A stretch of 64,000 nucleotides of DNA, taken from positions 1-64,000 of the forward strand of contig NZ_LMSB01000002.1 of NCBI RefSeq assembly GCF_001428005.1, in the 5' to 3' direction. Source of the DNA: Arthrobacter sp. Soil736 (lineage in GTDB: Bacteria; Actinomycetota; Actinomycetes; Actinomycetales; Micrococcaceae). Positions 29,041-38,828 of the stretch are shown here, piece after piece (positions within the stretch are counted from its first letter, which is position 1; every line of letters starts with the position of its first letter). Both the position numbers and the translations under genes were made by a program. Below the pieces are notes generated by a model that saw nothing but the letters and a program-made list of their open reading frames with translations, had not been told where the DNA came from and made no database searches.

Positions 29041-30000
29041 TCAGAATCCGAGCTTGACCAGCTGCTTGGGATCGCGCTGCCAGTCCTTGGCGACCTTCAC
29101 GTGGAGGTCGAGGTAGATGCGCGTTCCCAGCAGGGCCTCGATGCCCTTGCGGGCGTTCGTGCCGACATCCCGCAGCCTGCTTCCGCCTTTGCCGATGATG
29201 ATTGCCTTCTGGGACGGGCGCTCCACGTAGAGGTTCACGCGGACATCGAGGAGCTGGTTGTCTTCGGACCGCCCCTCGCGGGGAACGATCTCGTCGACGA
29301 CGACCGCCAGGGAGTGGGGAAGTTCGTCCCGCACGCCCTCCAGCGCGGCCTCTCGGATGAGTTCCGCCACCATGACGGCTTCGGGCTCATCGGTCAGCTC
29401 ACCGTCGGGGTAGAGCGGCGGCGACGGCGGCATGTGGCTGATCAGGACGTCCGCCACCGTGCCCACCTGGAACCCGTCGGTCGCTGACACGGGAACGATG
29501 TCCTTCCAGCCTTCCTCGCCCAGCACTTCCCGTCCCAGCGCAGCGACGGCCAGCAGCTGCTCGGTCAGCGCCTGGCGGTCCACGAGGTCGGCCTTTGTGA
29601 CGATGGCGATGATCGGCTTGCGTCCCACGGCTGCGAGCTGTGCGGCAATGAACTTATCGCCGGGGCCGATCTTCTCGTTGGCCGGAAGGCAGAAACCGAT
29701 GGCGTCCACTTCGGCAAGCGTATCGGCGACGAGGTCATTGAGCCGCTTGCCAAGCAGCGTGCGCGGCCGGTGCAGACCGGGCGTATCCACCAGGATCAGC
29801 TGGGCGTCGTCACGGTGCACGATCCCCCGGATGGTGTGCCGCGTGGTCTGCGGCTTCGCGGAGGTGATGGCAACTTTCTTGCCCACCAAGGCATTGGTCA
29901 GCGTGGACTTTCCGGCGTTCGGCCGGCCCACCAGAACGGAGAATCCGGCGTGGTATCCGCCGAAGGGTTCGCCGCCGTCGGCCTTATTCTGCTTGCTCAC
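29041..30000 (-). CDS. era: GTPase Era
   Basis: Era binds 16S rRNA and aids 30S maturation. The 319-residue protein has the G1 motif GRPNAGKS, DTPGLHRP as G3, TKAD as G4, and the C-terminal KH domain with IIGKGGSRLRDVG. The GTG at 30000 lies inside the 3' end of the preceding gene (17-bp overlap), pointing to coupled translation. Last gene of the phoH-ybeY-corC-era operon. Confidence 0.96.
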   Translation of the reverse strand: MSKQNKADGGEPFGGYHAGFSVLVGRPNAGKSTLTNALVGKKVAITSAKPQTTRHTIRGIVHRDDAQLILVDTPGLHRPRTLLGKRLNDLVADTLAEVDAIGFCLPANEKIGPGDKFIAAQLAAVGRKPIIAIVTKADLVDRQALTEQLLAVAALGREVLGEEGWKDIVPVSATDGFQVGTVADVLISHMPPSPPLYPDGELTDEPEAVMVAELIREAALEGVRDELPHSLAVVVDEIVPREGRSEDNQLLDVRVNLYVERPSQKAIIIGKGGSRLRDVGTNARKGIEALLGTRIYLDLHVKVAKDWQRDPKQLVKLGF

Positions 30001-31327
30001 GTGGAACTCCCTGTTGCATTGATTCGGCCTCGTCGAAAAGGTCTTCAAGGTCAGTATTGTTTGGAACGGCGCCTTTTGGAACGGCTGCCGCAATGATGTG
30101 GCTGACGCGGTTTCGGCGGCCTTCAAGCCGCTCAGCCCGCAGCGTTACGCCGTCTACTTCCACGGTGCTGCCCACGATGGGTACGCGGCCCAGGGCCTTG
30201 GCCAGCAGGCCGCCGACTGTGTCCACTTCGTCGTCGTCGAGCTCGATGTCGAAAAGCTCCCCGAGGTCGTCGATGCTCATCCGGGCGCTGACGCGGTACG
30301 TTCCGTCGCCCAGTTCGATTGCTTCGGCACTCTCGGTGTCATACTCGTCCACGATCTCGCCGACGATCTCTTCGATCAGGTCTTCCAGCGTGACGAGCCC
30401 GGCGGTGCCGCCGTACTCGTCTATGACGATCGCCACGTGCGTGGATTCCTTTTGCAGCTCCCGCAGGAGGTCACTCACAGGCTTGGAGTCCGGCACATAC
30501 CGCACCTCGCGGGCCAGCGCATCCACAACCGGCGGCTCTTCCTCAGGGCCCAGGTCGTGAAGGACGGCGGCCACGTCCTTGAGGTAGATAATCCCCAGGA
30601 TCTGGTCCGTGTTCTCCCCGATGACGGGCATCCTGGAGTAGCCGGAGCGGAGGAACAGGGACATTGCGCGGTGCAGGCTGGAGCCGGCATCAATGGTCAG
30701 GATGTCGGTCCGCGGAACCATGACGGCCCTGACCAGGGTGTCGCCGAAATCGAACACGGACTGGATGAGCTCGGCTTCGTTGTCCTCGATCATGTCCGAT
30801 TCCGTGGCCCGGTCCACGAGCTCCCGGAACTCCTCTTCACTGAAGAAGGACTCATCCCCGCCCGGCGAACCGGGGGCCACGGAACTGCCCAGCCTGACGA
30901 GCCAGCCCGGTATCGGCCCCAGGACCCAGGCCAGAAACCTGATGAGCGGAGCCGAAAACAGGACCACTGCCGCCGAGTGCGAGCGGCCCAGCTGCCGGGG
31001 TGAAACGCCAACGATCACGAAGCCGAGGACCGCCATGATTCCCGTCGCCGCGAGGCCGGCAAGCCACACATTGCCCAGGATGCTGTAGAGGAGAACAGCC
31101 ACGGCCACTGCGGACGCGGTCTCGAACCAGATGCGCCAGAAGCGGAGCGCCCGCATATGCGTCATGGGCTGGTCCAGGATCCTGCGGAGCGCGGTGCCGC
31201 GGCTCTTCAGGAGCGCCTGTTCGGCGTCGTGCCGCGGAAGGAAGCTGAACGCGGCTTCAGCGGCCGTGAGCAGCGCTGCTGCGCCGAGGAACACCAGCGC
31301 CATGCAGACGAGGAGGAAGGAGGTCAC
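29984..31327 (-). CDS. Hemolysin-family (CNNM/CorC) membrane protein
   Basis: The 447-residue protein has an N-terminal DUF21 membrane domain (about four helices, residues 1-150), paired CBS domains (VMVPRTDILTID and HVAIVIDEYGGTAGLVT), and a C-terminal CorC_HlyC domain (YRVSARMSIDDLGELF). The family is linked to magnesium or cobalt efflux; the name hemolysin is historical. It overlaps ybeY by four bases and era by 17. Confidence 0.92.
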   Translation of the reverse strand: MTSFLLVCMALVFLGAAALLTAAEAAFSFLPRHDAEQALLKSRGTALRRILDQPMTHMRALRFWRIWFETASAVAVAVLLYSILGNVWLAGLAATGIMAVLGFVIVGVSPRQLGRSHSAAVVLFSAPLIRFLAWVLGPIPGWLVRLGSSVAPGSPGGDESFFSEEEFRELVDRATESDMIEDNEAELIQSVFDFGDTLVRAVMVPRTDILTIDAGSSLHRAMSLFLRSGYSRMPVIGENTDQILGIIYLKDVAAVLHDLGPEEEPPVVDALAREVRYVPDSKPVSDLLRELQKESTHVAIVIDEYGGTAGLVTLEDLIEEIVGEIVDEYDTESAEAIELGDGTYRVSARMSIDDLGELFDIELDDDEVDTVGGLLAKALGRVPIVGSTVEVDGVTLRAERLEGRRNRVSHIIAAAVPKGAVPNNTDLEDLFDEAESMQQGVPREQAE

Positions 31328-31797
31328 TTCGTGGTCTCGGAGGGAGCTTCTTTGCCGGTGAACGCCGCGAGCAGCTCACGCTGCAGGCCGAACATTTCTG
31401 CCTTCTCTTCGGGTTCGGCATGGTCATAGCCGAGCAGGTGCAGGATTCCGTGCGTCGTCAGCAGCAGCATCTCGTCCTGCGTGGAATGACCGGCGTTGCG
31501 GGCCTGGACTTCGGCAACCTGGGGGCAGATCGCGATGTCGCCGAGCATCCCCTGCGGGGTGGGCTTGTCCGGGGTTCCGGGCGTCAGCTCATCCATCGGG
31601 ACGGAGAGCACGTCAGTGGAGCCGGGCTCGTCCATGAGTTCGATGTGAAGCTTTTCCATGGCGGGTTCGTCCACCAGCAAAATGGACAACTCCGCCTGGG
31701 GATGAATGTACAGCTGTTCGAAGATGAACCGGGACAGCACCACCAGCTGGGCTTCGTCCACGAGGACGCCCGATTCGTTGTTTACTTCAATGCTCAT
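31324..31797 (-). CDS. ybeY: Endoribonuclease YbeY (rRNA maturation)
   Basis: YbeY is a zinc-dependent RNase for 16S rRNA 3' processing and ribosome quality control. The 157-residue protein carries the three-histidine zinc motif [11 protein letters not shown] near residue 117. It overlaps phoH and the CorC-type gene by four bases each, so the whole operon is translationally coupled. Confidence 0.95.
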   Translation of the reverse strand: MSIEVNNESGVLVDEAQLVVLSRFIFEQLYIHPQAELSILLVDEPAMEKLHIELMDEPGSTDVLSVPMDELTPGTPDKPTPQGMLGDIAICPQVAEVQARNAGHSTQDEMLLLTTHGILHLLGYDHAEPEEKAEMFGLQRELLAAFTGKEAPSETTK

Positions 31798-32868
31798 GCG
31801 TGCTCTCCGCGCCTCTCCCGGGGAACGGAATGCTTGACCCGGTTTCGCTGTACTTCGTCCCAGATGCTGTATGCGTTGACGATGTCGCCGACCAGCCGGT
31901 GGCGCACCACGTCCGCGGAGTCCAGGAAGGAAAAGTTGACGTCGTCTATGCCCTGGAGGATCTCCTCCACAATGCGGAGCCCGGAGCGGGTTCCGAACGG
32001 AAGGTCCACCTGGGTGACGTCACCGGTGACCACCATCTTCGATCCGAAGCCTAGCCGGGTCAGGAACATCTTCATCTGTTCCGGCGTGGTGTTCTGTGCC
32101 TCGTCCAGGATGATGAAGGCGTCATTGAGCGTCCGGCCCCTCATGTACGCGAGGGGGGCCACCTCAATGGTTCCCGCCGCCATGAGCCGCGGAATGGACT
32201 CCGGGTAGCGCGTCATACAGCGGGCGGAGATAGGGGTCGATCTTGTCGCTGAGCGTGCCCGGCAGGAACCCGAGCCGCTCGCCCGCTTCAACCGCAGGGC
32301 GCGTGAGGATGATCCGGCTGACTTCCTTCTGCTGCAGGGCCTGCACGGCCTTTGCCATCGCCAGGTAGGTCTTGCCCGTGCCCGCCGGGCCGATCCCGAA
32401 GATCACCGTGTTGGCATCGATGGCATCCACGTAGTTCTTCTGGTTCAGCGTCTTGGGGCGGATGGTCCTGCCGCGGCTGGACAGAATGTCATGGGTCAGC
32501 ACATCCACCGGGTTCTGCAGCGACTGGCTGCGGAGCAGCAGGACCAGCTGCTGCAGGACGGCCGGGGTGATCACCGTGCCGCGTGCCACCAGGCCCCGCA
32601 CCTCGTGGAGCAGGCGCATGATGCGCGGTACATCGGCCGAGGGACCGCTGATGGAGAGTTCATTGCCGCGGACGTGGAAACTGACCGCCTGGAACTGATC
32701 CTCGATGAAGCGCAGGGCTTCGTCGTGGCTTCCGAGGGACTGGACCATCTGATCAGAGTTGTCGAAGATGACCACCTCCGTCCGGACACCGGGGAGAGTA
32801 TGGGGGAATTCACCTGTAGTGCGGTCTCCGGTGTTGAGGCGGCGCTTTCCGTTTGCTGATTCAGTCAT
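31794..32868 (-). pseudogene. phoH: PhoH family ATPase, frameshifted
   Basis: A PhoH-like P-loop ATPase/RNA helicase. The N-terminal frame (ATG 32868) holds the Walker A GPAGTGKT and [15 protein letters not shown] and reads to PLYDA. The C-terminal frame resumes at [20 protein letters not shown] and holds the Walker B DEAQN. Relatives have about five codons between YDAL and PES, so about 14 nt are missing near 32206, which agrees with the observed frame change (2 mod 3). Every other conserved block is intact. It is followed by coupled ybeY. Confidence 0.88.
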
Positions 32869-33242
32869 GGTGTCGGCCCGCAGGCCTCTTGTTCCCTCCA
32901 GTTCGAAAATACTCTTCAGAGTTCTTCCATCTTACGCCAGCGCCCGCCCGCGCTCACCGTTCCCGGCAGTCAACGAGGCGGCGGTTACATGACGGGTTCC
33001 CGCAATTAGGTATCAACTTTGTATCGGCCTCATATCGTTCCCGTTGCAGTTCGCCCGGCAGCCGATAAAGGCCCCCGCGGCCCGGGAGCCGTGTGTAATG
33101 CTGGAAATGAAGTCAGCGGGCAACGGTTCGGCCTGCCCGCAGCCACAGCCGCAAACACACCCAGCAGGCAACATGCTGCTGATACGAAGGGACCACAGAC
33201 ATCAGGCAGTCAGGAACTTCCAGCCGGAAGGTAGCTTCGCGG
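32869..33242. other. Intergenic region between divergent phoH and lipoprotein genes
   Basis: About 370 bp with no recognisable gene. It must contain the two divergent promoters. No palindrome stood out. Confidence 0.5.
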
Positions 33243-34157
33243 ATGCGCTCCGCGGTGCTGCTTGGGCTGTTCCCTGCCGCTTTGCTGTTGTCCGGCTGCA
33301 TCGCCGATCCGGACCCCGCCGTCACGTCCTCGAATGCTCCCTCGTCATCCCTGCGCGCCGCGGGCACCGACGGTGTTCCCACCACCAGCGCCCCGCTGGA
33401 GACCATGCAGTCCTCCAACAAGGCACCGGTCTACTGGATCGGACGGAGCAACAGCAACGTCTTCCTGTATCGGGAGTTCCGCGATGTTCCCGACGAGGAG
33501 AACCCGATCACCAGGGCCCTGCGGGCCATGATGTCCGAAACACCCCTCGATCCGGACTACTTCACGCCGTGGCAGAACCCCAAGAACCTCGCGACGTCGA
33601 TTTCGGGCACCAACGTCATCACTGTGGATGTGTCCGCCGACGCCTTCAACAGCAATCTCGACGCCGACATGGCCCAGCGGGCGATCCAGCAGCTTGTCTA
33701 CACCGCGACGGCGGCGGGCGCGAGTTCCGGCCTGATCGACGCCGGGCAGCAGATTGAAGTGGTGATCCTGGTCGACGGGCACACGGACTACCTGGCTTTC
33801 AAGCACATCAAGCTCGGCTCGCCCACGTCACGCAGCGCCGGGATGGTGGCGCCGGTGTGGATCATCGATCCCCAGCAGGGCGTGGAAGTCGCAGACGGCC
33901 GCGTTAAGATCACCGGGCGCAGCACCGTTCCCGGCGGCAAGCTGCACTGGCAGATCCTCAAGGTCCAGGAAAACGGCGACAAGCAACGCTACCTGGCCGG
34001 CGAAACCACCGCGGCAACCGAGCCGGGGGCCTCCGGAGCCTTCAACATGGCGGTCAATCTCGGACCGGGCAGCTACGAGATCCGGGTTTCCCAGATCGAT
34101 CCTGCCCACGCCGACGAGGAACTGAACGTGGACTCACGGGGCTTCACCGTACGTTAG
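33243..34157 (+). CDS. GerMN/Gmad2 domain lipoprotein
   Basis: The 304-residue protein has a lipoprotein signal with lipobox LLSGC (Cys19), a Ser/Thr-rich linker, a GerMN domain (VYWIGRSNSNVFLYREFRDV to the Q-rich IDAGQQIEVVILVDG) and a C-terminal Gmad2 immunoglobulin-like domain (VTGRSTVPGGKL-like, ITGRSTVPGGKLHWQI). It is anchored on the outer face of the membrane. The role is unknown outside spore formers. It is inserted, in the opposite direction, in the usually continuous rsmE-phoH gene order. Confidence 0.85.
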   Translation: MRSAVLLGLFPAALLLSGCIADPDPAVTSSNAPSSSLRAAGTDGVPTTSAPLETMQSSNKAPVYWIGRSNSNVFLYREFRDVPDEENPITRALRAMMSETPLDPDYFTPWQNPKNLATSISGTNVITVDVSADAFNSNLDADMAQRAIQQLVYTATAAGASSGLIDAGQQIEVVILVDGHTDYLAFKHIKLGSPTSRSAGMVAPVWIIDPQQGVEVADGRVKITGRSTVPGGKLHWQILKVQENGDKQRYLAGETTAATEPGASGAFNMAVNLGPGSYEIRVSQIDPAHADEELNVDSRGFTVR

Positions 34158-34185
34158 CCGTCAGTACGCTACCGGCGGGCGGCTG

Positions 34186-34959
34186 CTACCAGCGGGCCAG
34201 GACATCACTCGCGACGACGACGGCGGCCGGCCCCGCAGTGGAGGACCGCAGCACGTGCGGCCCTAGAAGGGCTGTCACCGCTCCCGCCCCGCACAGCCTG
34301 GTGACCTCCCTGGGGCTGATGCCGCCCTCGGGCCCGACGATCAGGAGAATCTCCCCGGGGCCGCCGTCCGCCGGCTGGCCGGCGTCACGCCACCCTTCCA
34401 GAACCCGGCGCAGCGGCTTGACGGCGTCCTCATGCAGGATTACCGCAAGGCTGGCAGCCGACACCGCGGCGGCAAGGCCCTGGGTATCGACGGCGGAGCG
34501 CACCTCCGGTATCCAGGCACGGCGCGCCTGCTTCGCCGCGGCCGTCACGGCGGACTGCCATTTGGCGTGGGCCTTCGCCGCACGATCACCCTTCCACCTG
34601 ACGATGGAACGTTCAGACTGCCAGGGCACCACCGCATCGATGCCGAGCTCGGTCGATGTCTCGATCGCCAGTTCGTCACGGTCACCCTTGGCAAGGGCCT
34701 GCACGAGGACCAGGCGCACGTCCGGCCGCTCTTCAACAGTCACGGACGCACACTCAACCGTCAACGCCGCCGGCGCCACGCTCGACACCGTCCCGGTGAG
34801 CCTCTTGCCGGCTCCGTCGGCGATGTCAACGCTCTCCCCCACTGCCAGCCGCTTGACAGTGACGGCATGGCGCGCCTCCGCCCCGTCCAGCGTGAAATGC
34901 GAACCGGGTACCGCCTCGTCCAGCGCTCCGGCGGCGGTGAAAAATACGGGGTTGCTCAC
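34186..34959 (-). CDS. rsmE: 16S rRNA m3U1498 methyltransferase
   Basis: RsmE methylates U1498 of 16S rRNA. The 257-residue SPOUT protein has an N-terminal PUA-like domain and the knotted SAM site with LIVGPEGGISPREV near residue 205 and LGPHVLRSSTAGPAAVV at the end. GTG start, two bases beyond the dnaJ stop, so dnaJ-rsmE are coupled. Confidence 0.95.
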   Translation of the reverse strand: MSNPVFFTAAGALDEAVPGSHFTLDGAEARHAVTVKRLAVGESVDIADGAGKRLTGTVSSVAPAALTVECASVTVEERPDVRLVLVQALAKGDRDELAIETSTELGIDAVVPWQSERSIVRWKGDRAAKAHAKWQSAVTAAAKQARRAWIPEVRSAVDTQGLAAAVSAASLAVILHEDAVKPLRRVLEGWRDAGQPADGGPGEILLIVGPEGGISPREVTRLCGAGAVTALLGPHVLRSSTAGPAAVVVASDVLARW

Positions 34960-34961
34960 CG

Positions 34962-36086
34962 CTACAGGTTACCGAGGCGGTCCCGCAGCTTGGCGAAGAC
35001 GCCTCCGCTGGCCGCTAGCTTGCCCTCGGAGAACTGCTCGCCCCGAAGCTTGGCAAGCTGCCGCAGGAGGTCTTCCTGCGCCGGATCGAGCTTCGACGGC
35101 GTCTCAACCTGCAGGTGCACCTTGAGGTCACCGCGGCCGTAGCCGCGCAGGTGCGTGACGCCGAGGCCGCGGAGGGTGATGATTTCGCCGGGCTGGGTGC
35201 CCGCCTTGACGTCGATCTCCTGTTTCCCGTCGAAAGTGTCCAGGCTCAGCTCGGTGCCAAGGGCCGCGGCCGTCATGGGGATGTTGAGGGTCGCATGGAG
35301 GTCGTCGCCGTCGCGGACGTACGTGGCGTCGTTGTTGACCCGGATCTCCACGTAGAGGTCGCCCGAGGGGCCGCCGGCCGGGCCGGCTTCGCCCTGCCCG
35401 GAGAGCTGGATCCGGGTGCCGGTGGCCACGCCTGCCGGAACCTTGATGGTCAGGGACCTGCGGCTGCGGATCCGGCCCTGGCCGTTGCACTCGTTGCAGG
35501 GATCCTTGATGACCGTTCCGAAGCCTTCGCACGAACCGCACGGGGCAGCGGTCATCACCTGTCCGAGGATGGACCGCACGGCGCGCTGGACCTGGCCGCT
35601 GCCGCCGCAAATGTCACAGCGTTCGGGGTGGCTGCCCTCGCGGCAGCATGAACCGTCGCAGGTGGGGCAGGTGACCGCGGTGTCCACCTCGATCTTCTTG
35701 TTGACGCCGAAGACGGCGTCGCGCAGGTCGATCCGGACGCTGATGAGGGCGTCCTGCCCCCTGCGGACCCGCGACGCCGGACCCGAGGTTCCCCCTGCGC
35801 CAAAGAAGGTGTCAAAAATGTCCTGGAACGCGAAGCCCTGCCCGGCGTAGCCGCCGCCGAAGCCGTTGTCAGTGCCGTTCTCGTTGCCCGTGGTGTCGTA
35901 GACGCGGCGTTTCTGCGGATCGGACAGCACTTCGTAGGCATGCGTGACGGCCTTAAACCGGTCCGAGGCATCTTCTCCGGGGTTGACGTCCGGGTGCAGA
36001 GTGCGGGCCAGCTTGCGGTAGGCCTTTTTGATCTCTTCTCCGGTGGCTTCCGGGGAGACTCCAAGAACGTCGTAGTGGCTGCTCAA
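34962..36086 (-). CDS. dnaJ: Chaperone DnaJ
   Basis: DnaJ stimulates DnaK and holds unfolded proteins. The 374-residue form has the J domain with LHPDVNPGE, a short Gly/Phe region with FDTFFGAGG, four zinc-binding C-x-x-C pairs from CPTCDGS through CNECNGQG, and C-terminal peptide-binding domains. The TTG at 36086 (LSSHYDVLG) is chosen; the open frame upstream is antisense or out-of-frame hrcA. It follows hrcA by 58 bp, and CIRCE upstream of hrcA controls both. Confidence 0.95.
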   Translation of the reverse strand: MSSHYDVLGVSPEATGEEIKKAYRKLARTLHPDVNPGEDASDRFKAVTHAYEVLSDPQKRRVYDTTGNENGTDNGFGGGYAGQGFAFQDIFDTFFGAGGTSGPASRVRRGQDALISVRIDLRDAVFGVNKKIEVDTAVTCPTCDGSCCREGSHPERCDICGGSGQVQRAVRSILGQVMTAAPCGSCEGFGTVIKDPCNECNGQGRIRSRRSLTIKVPAGVATGTRIQLSGQGEAGPAGGPSGDLYVEIRVNNDATYVRDGDDLHATLNIPMTAAALGTELSLDTFDGKQEIDVKAGTQPGEIITLRGLGVTHLRGYGRGDLKVHLQVETPSKLDPAQEDLLRQLAKLRGEQFSEGKLAASGGVFAKLRDRLGNL

Positions 36087-36144
36087 AGTTCGTATCTCTT
36101 CCTCGTTGTACTGCCTGGGGTACGGGGACCGCCGGGCCGTGGCA

Positions 36145-37158
36145 TCACGGTCCCAGGATCCTCGAAAGGTAGCGGGCCACCGCGCGTACGGCGGCCATGG
36201 TTGTGGGGTAGTCCATCCGGGTGGGGCCAAGGATGCCGACCTTGGCGCTGGCGTTGGGGCCGTAGCCTGTGGCCACCACCGAAGCCTCGGCGAGTCCGTC
36301 ATAGGGATTCTCCCGGCCGATGCTGACGGCAACGCCCCGGGGGTCCTGTGCCATGTCGCTGAGGAGCCGGAGCATGACGACCTGCTCTTCGAGGGCCTCC
36401 AGAACGGGGCCGATGCTGAGCGGGAAGTCCACGTTGGACCGCGCGAGGTTGGCGGTGCCCGCCATGACCATCCGGTCCTCCCGGCTGCTGTGGGCGAGGG
36501 CTTCAAGCGCCCTGCTGAGGGCGACGGCGGCCGGGCGCTGGGCGGGGCCGCAGCCGGCCAACACTGCCGCGAGGTGCTGCGGGAGCATGATCAGGGGTGT
36601 GCCGGCGACGCCCGCGAGGAACCGCGCGCGCAGGTCGGACAGGGCGTCGTCCCCCAGTTCCTGGCCGGCATCGATGACCCGCTGCTCAACCTTGCCGCTG
36701 TCGGCGATAAGGACGATGAGGACCTTGCGGGGGGCCAGCAGCACAAATTCGATGTGGCGCACCACGGCACGGCTCAGGTGGGGGTACTGCACGACGGCGA
36801 CCTGGTTGGTCAGCTGGGACAGGAGCCTGGCCGTCCGGTCAAGGACGTCGTCGAGGTCCTCGGATCCTTCCAGCAATGACTGGATGGCGCGGCGCTCCGC
36901 CGGGGAGAGCGGCTTGACGGCCGAAATCTGGTCCACGAAGAGCCGGTAGCCCTTGTCGGTGGGGATCCTTCCGGCGCTGGTGTGCGGGGCCATGATGAGG
37001 CCCTCATCCTCGAGCGCGGCCATGTCGTTGCGGATGGTGGCACTGGAAACGCCCAGATGGTGGCGTTCAACCAGGGCTTTTGATCCGACGGGTTCCCGGG
37101 AATGGACGTAGTCCTCGACAATGGCGCGCAGCACCTCGAGCTTGCGTGGTTCGCTCAT
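36145..37158 (-). CDS. hrcA: Heat-inducible transcription repressor HrcA
   Basis: HrcA represses class I heat-shock genes by binding CIRCE with help from GroEL. The 337-residue protein has the N-terminal winged helix ([18 protein letters not shown]) and the GAF-like domain. ATG at 37158. A CIRCE element lies about 60 bp upstream, so it autoregulates the hrcA-dnaJ operon. Confidence 0.96.
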   Translation of the reverse strand: MSEPRKLEVLRAIVEDYVHSREPVGSKALVERHHLGVSSATIRNDMAALEDEGLIMAPHTSAGRIPTDKGYRLFVDQISAVKPLSPAERRAIQSLLEGSEDLDDVLDRTARLLSQLTNQVAVVQYPHLSRAVVRHIEFVLLAPRKVLIVLIADSGKVEQRVIDAGQELGDDALSDLRARFLAGVAGTPLIMLPQHLAAVLAGCGPAQRPAAVALSRALEALAHSSREDRMVMAGTANLARSNVDFPLSIGPVLEALEEQVVMLRLLSDMAQDPRGVAVSIGRENPYDGLAEASVVATGYGPNASAKVGILGPTRMDYPTTMAAVRAVARYLSRILGP

Positions 37159-37216
37159 GGTCCACCTCCGATCGACCGTTATTGGGTGTTTAGGACGGCG
37201 CCCGGCAACCCATTTT

Positions 37217-37243
37217 TTAGCACTCCACATGCCTAAGTGCTAA
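37217..37243. promoter_or_regulatory. CIRCE element
   Basis: TTAGCACTC, nine bases, then AAGTGCTAA: one mismatch from the consensus TTAGCACTC-N9-GAGTGCTAA. Located between the hrcA start and the divergent DUF3097 gene. Confidence 0.93.
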
Positions 37244-37371
37244 CAAGTCTAATATGAGACGCCGCGTTGTTAGCATTGGTACCGCTCCGGGCGAAATTCC
37301 GGGCACCATTCGGCCCTGCAGCGGATACGTTGCGGGGGCGGCATCTTCCTAGTGCAAAGCGGTGTGAACGA

Positions 37372-38226
37372 ATGCAGTACCAGACCTGGGGCCCGCAGGA
37401 GATCGCGGCGCCCGCAAAGAATGACTTGCCGGAAGTGCCAGTCGAGCGCGGGATGGTGCTTGAGGAGGTCCAGTCCGGCTGGGTGGGCGCGGTAACGCGA
37501 GTGGAGAAGTCCGGCGGGATGCACGTCGTGGCGCTCGAGGACCGCCGCGGGAAGTCGCGGTCATTCCGGCTTGGTTTCGGGTTCCTCCTCGAAGGCCGGC
37601 CGATCCGGCTGATGCCCCCTGCCCCATCCGGCAAACCGCAGGGATCCGGGACGGCGGCGCGGACGGCGTCGGGTTCCGTCCGGGTGGAGGGCCGGCGGGC
37701 CCAAGTGGCCAAGGCGAGCCGGATCTGGGTGGAGGGCAAGCACGACGCCGAACTCGTGGAAAAAGTCTGGGGTGACGACCTCCGGGTGGAGGGCATCGTC
37801 GTCGAGCCTCTTCACGGCATTGACGACCTGGCCGGGGCCGTGGCCGCTTTCCGTCCCGGACCGGGCCGGAGGCTGGGTGTCCTGGTTGACCACCTGGTTC
37901 CGGACTCCAAGGAGTCCAGGATCGCCGCCGCCGTCATGGCTTCTCCGGGCGCCGCCGGAAACGTGCTCATTGTGGGCCATCCGTACGTCGACGTCTGGCA
38001 GGCCATCAGGCCGTCCGTGCTCGGCATCGCACAGTGGCCCGTGGTGCCCCGCGGGACCGACTGGAAGACGGGCATCCTCGCAGCGTTCGGCTGGCCGCAC
38101 TCCACGAAGGAAGACATCGGCCTCGGCTGGCAGAAACTGCTCGGCTCCGTGCGCACCTATGCCGACCTCGAGCCCGCCCTGCTGGGCAGGGTGGAAGAGG
38201 TCATCGACTTTCTCACGGTGCCGTAG
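37372..38226 (+). CDS. DUF3097 family protein
   Basis: The 284-residue protein starts MQYQTWGPQE and shows the family's SGWVGAVTRVEKSGGMHVVALEDR block, IWVEGKHDAELVEKVWGDDL and the acidic LVDHLVPDSKESRIA segment, which resemble Toprim-like metal sites. This suggests nucleic-acid or nucleotide chemistry, but no activity is established. The frame is open upstream to 37267, reading through the space next to CIRCE. Confidence 0.85.
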   Translation: MQYQTWGPQEIAAPAKNDLPEVPVERGMVLEEVQSGWVGAVTRVEKSGGMHVVALEDRRGKSRSFRLGFGFLLEGRPIRLMPPAPSGKPQGSGTAARTASGSVRVEGRRAQVAKASRIWVEGKHDAELVEKVWGDDLRVEGIVVEPLHGIDDLAGAVAAFRPGPGRRLGVLVDHLVPDSKESRIAAAVMASPGAAGNVLIVGHPYVDVWQAIRPSVLGIAQWPVVPRGTDWKTGILAAFGWPHSTKEDIGLGWQKLLGSVRTYADLEPALLGRVEEVIDFLTVP

Positions 38227-38389
38227 GCGCAAACGCACAACGTGCCGCAGTTCGGTCGTCCATTCCGCGCACGACCCAGTATTCTTGGTACGGCGCCTCA
38301 CGCGCTGCCGCCGTCCGGCCCCGCGGGCCGGCCGCGCCAGCACTGCGGGCACCGGCAATATCGCAACAACGCAAGTTTAAGGAAGACAA

Positions 38390-38806
38390 GTGGCAGAAGA
38401 CGCTCGCGACCGCAGGGACACGCCCGGCCAGGACCTGCCCCAGTACCATGGCGTTCCCGCCAACGCGCTTCCGCTGACCGCCAGCGAGGACAGGCAGTGG
38501 GCCACACTGGCCCACTTCGGTGGCATCCTGGGCTGCGTTCCGGCGCTGCTGATCTACCTGATCTTCCGGGACCGCGGGCCGTTCACCGCGCAGGAATCCA
38601 AGGAAGCCCTCAACTTTTCGTTGCCGCCCACCATCGCGGCGCTCCTCGCGAACGTCCTGGTGCTGCTTCCCGTGGTGGGCAACATCTTCGCCGTGCTTGC
38701 GACCCTCATCTGGATCGCGCTGACGTGCTTCTCGGTGTCCGCGGGCATCCATGTGAACCGCGGCCAGCCGCACCGGTACCAGTACAACCTGCGCTGGATC
38801 AAGTAG
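38390..38806 (+). CDS. DUF4870 family membrane protein
   Basis: The 138-residue protein has a hydrophilic N-terminal arm, then SEDRQWATLAHFGGILGCVPALLIYLI, GPFTAQESKEALNFSL, and two further helices; this is the DUF4870/Tic20-like pattern. GTG start with AAGGAAG upstream. Function unknown. Confidence 0.88.
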   Translation: MAEDARDRRDTPGQDLPQYHGVPANALPLTASEDRQWATLAHFGGILGCVPALLIYLIFRDRGPFTAQESKEALNFSLPPTIAALLANVLVLLPVVGNIFAVLATLIWIALTCFSVSAGIHVNRGQPHRYQYNLRWIK

Positions 38807-38828
38807 CGCCGCTGGATCCCGCGGAGTG

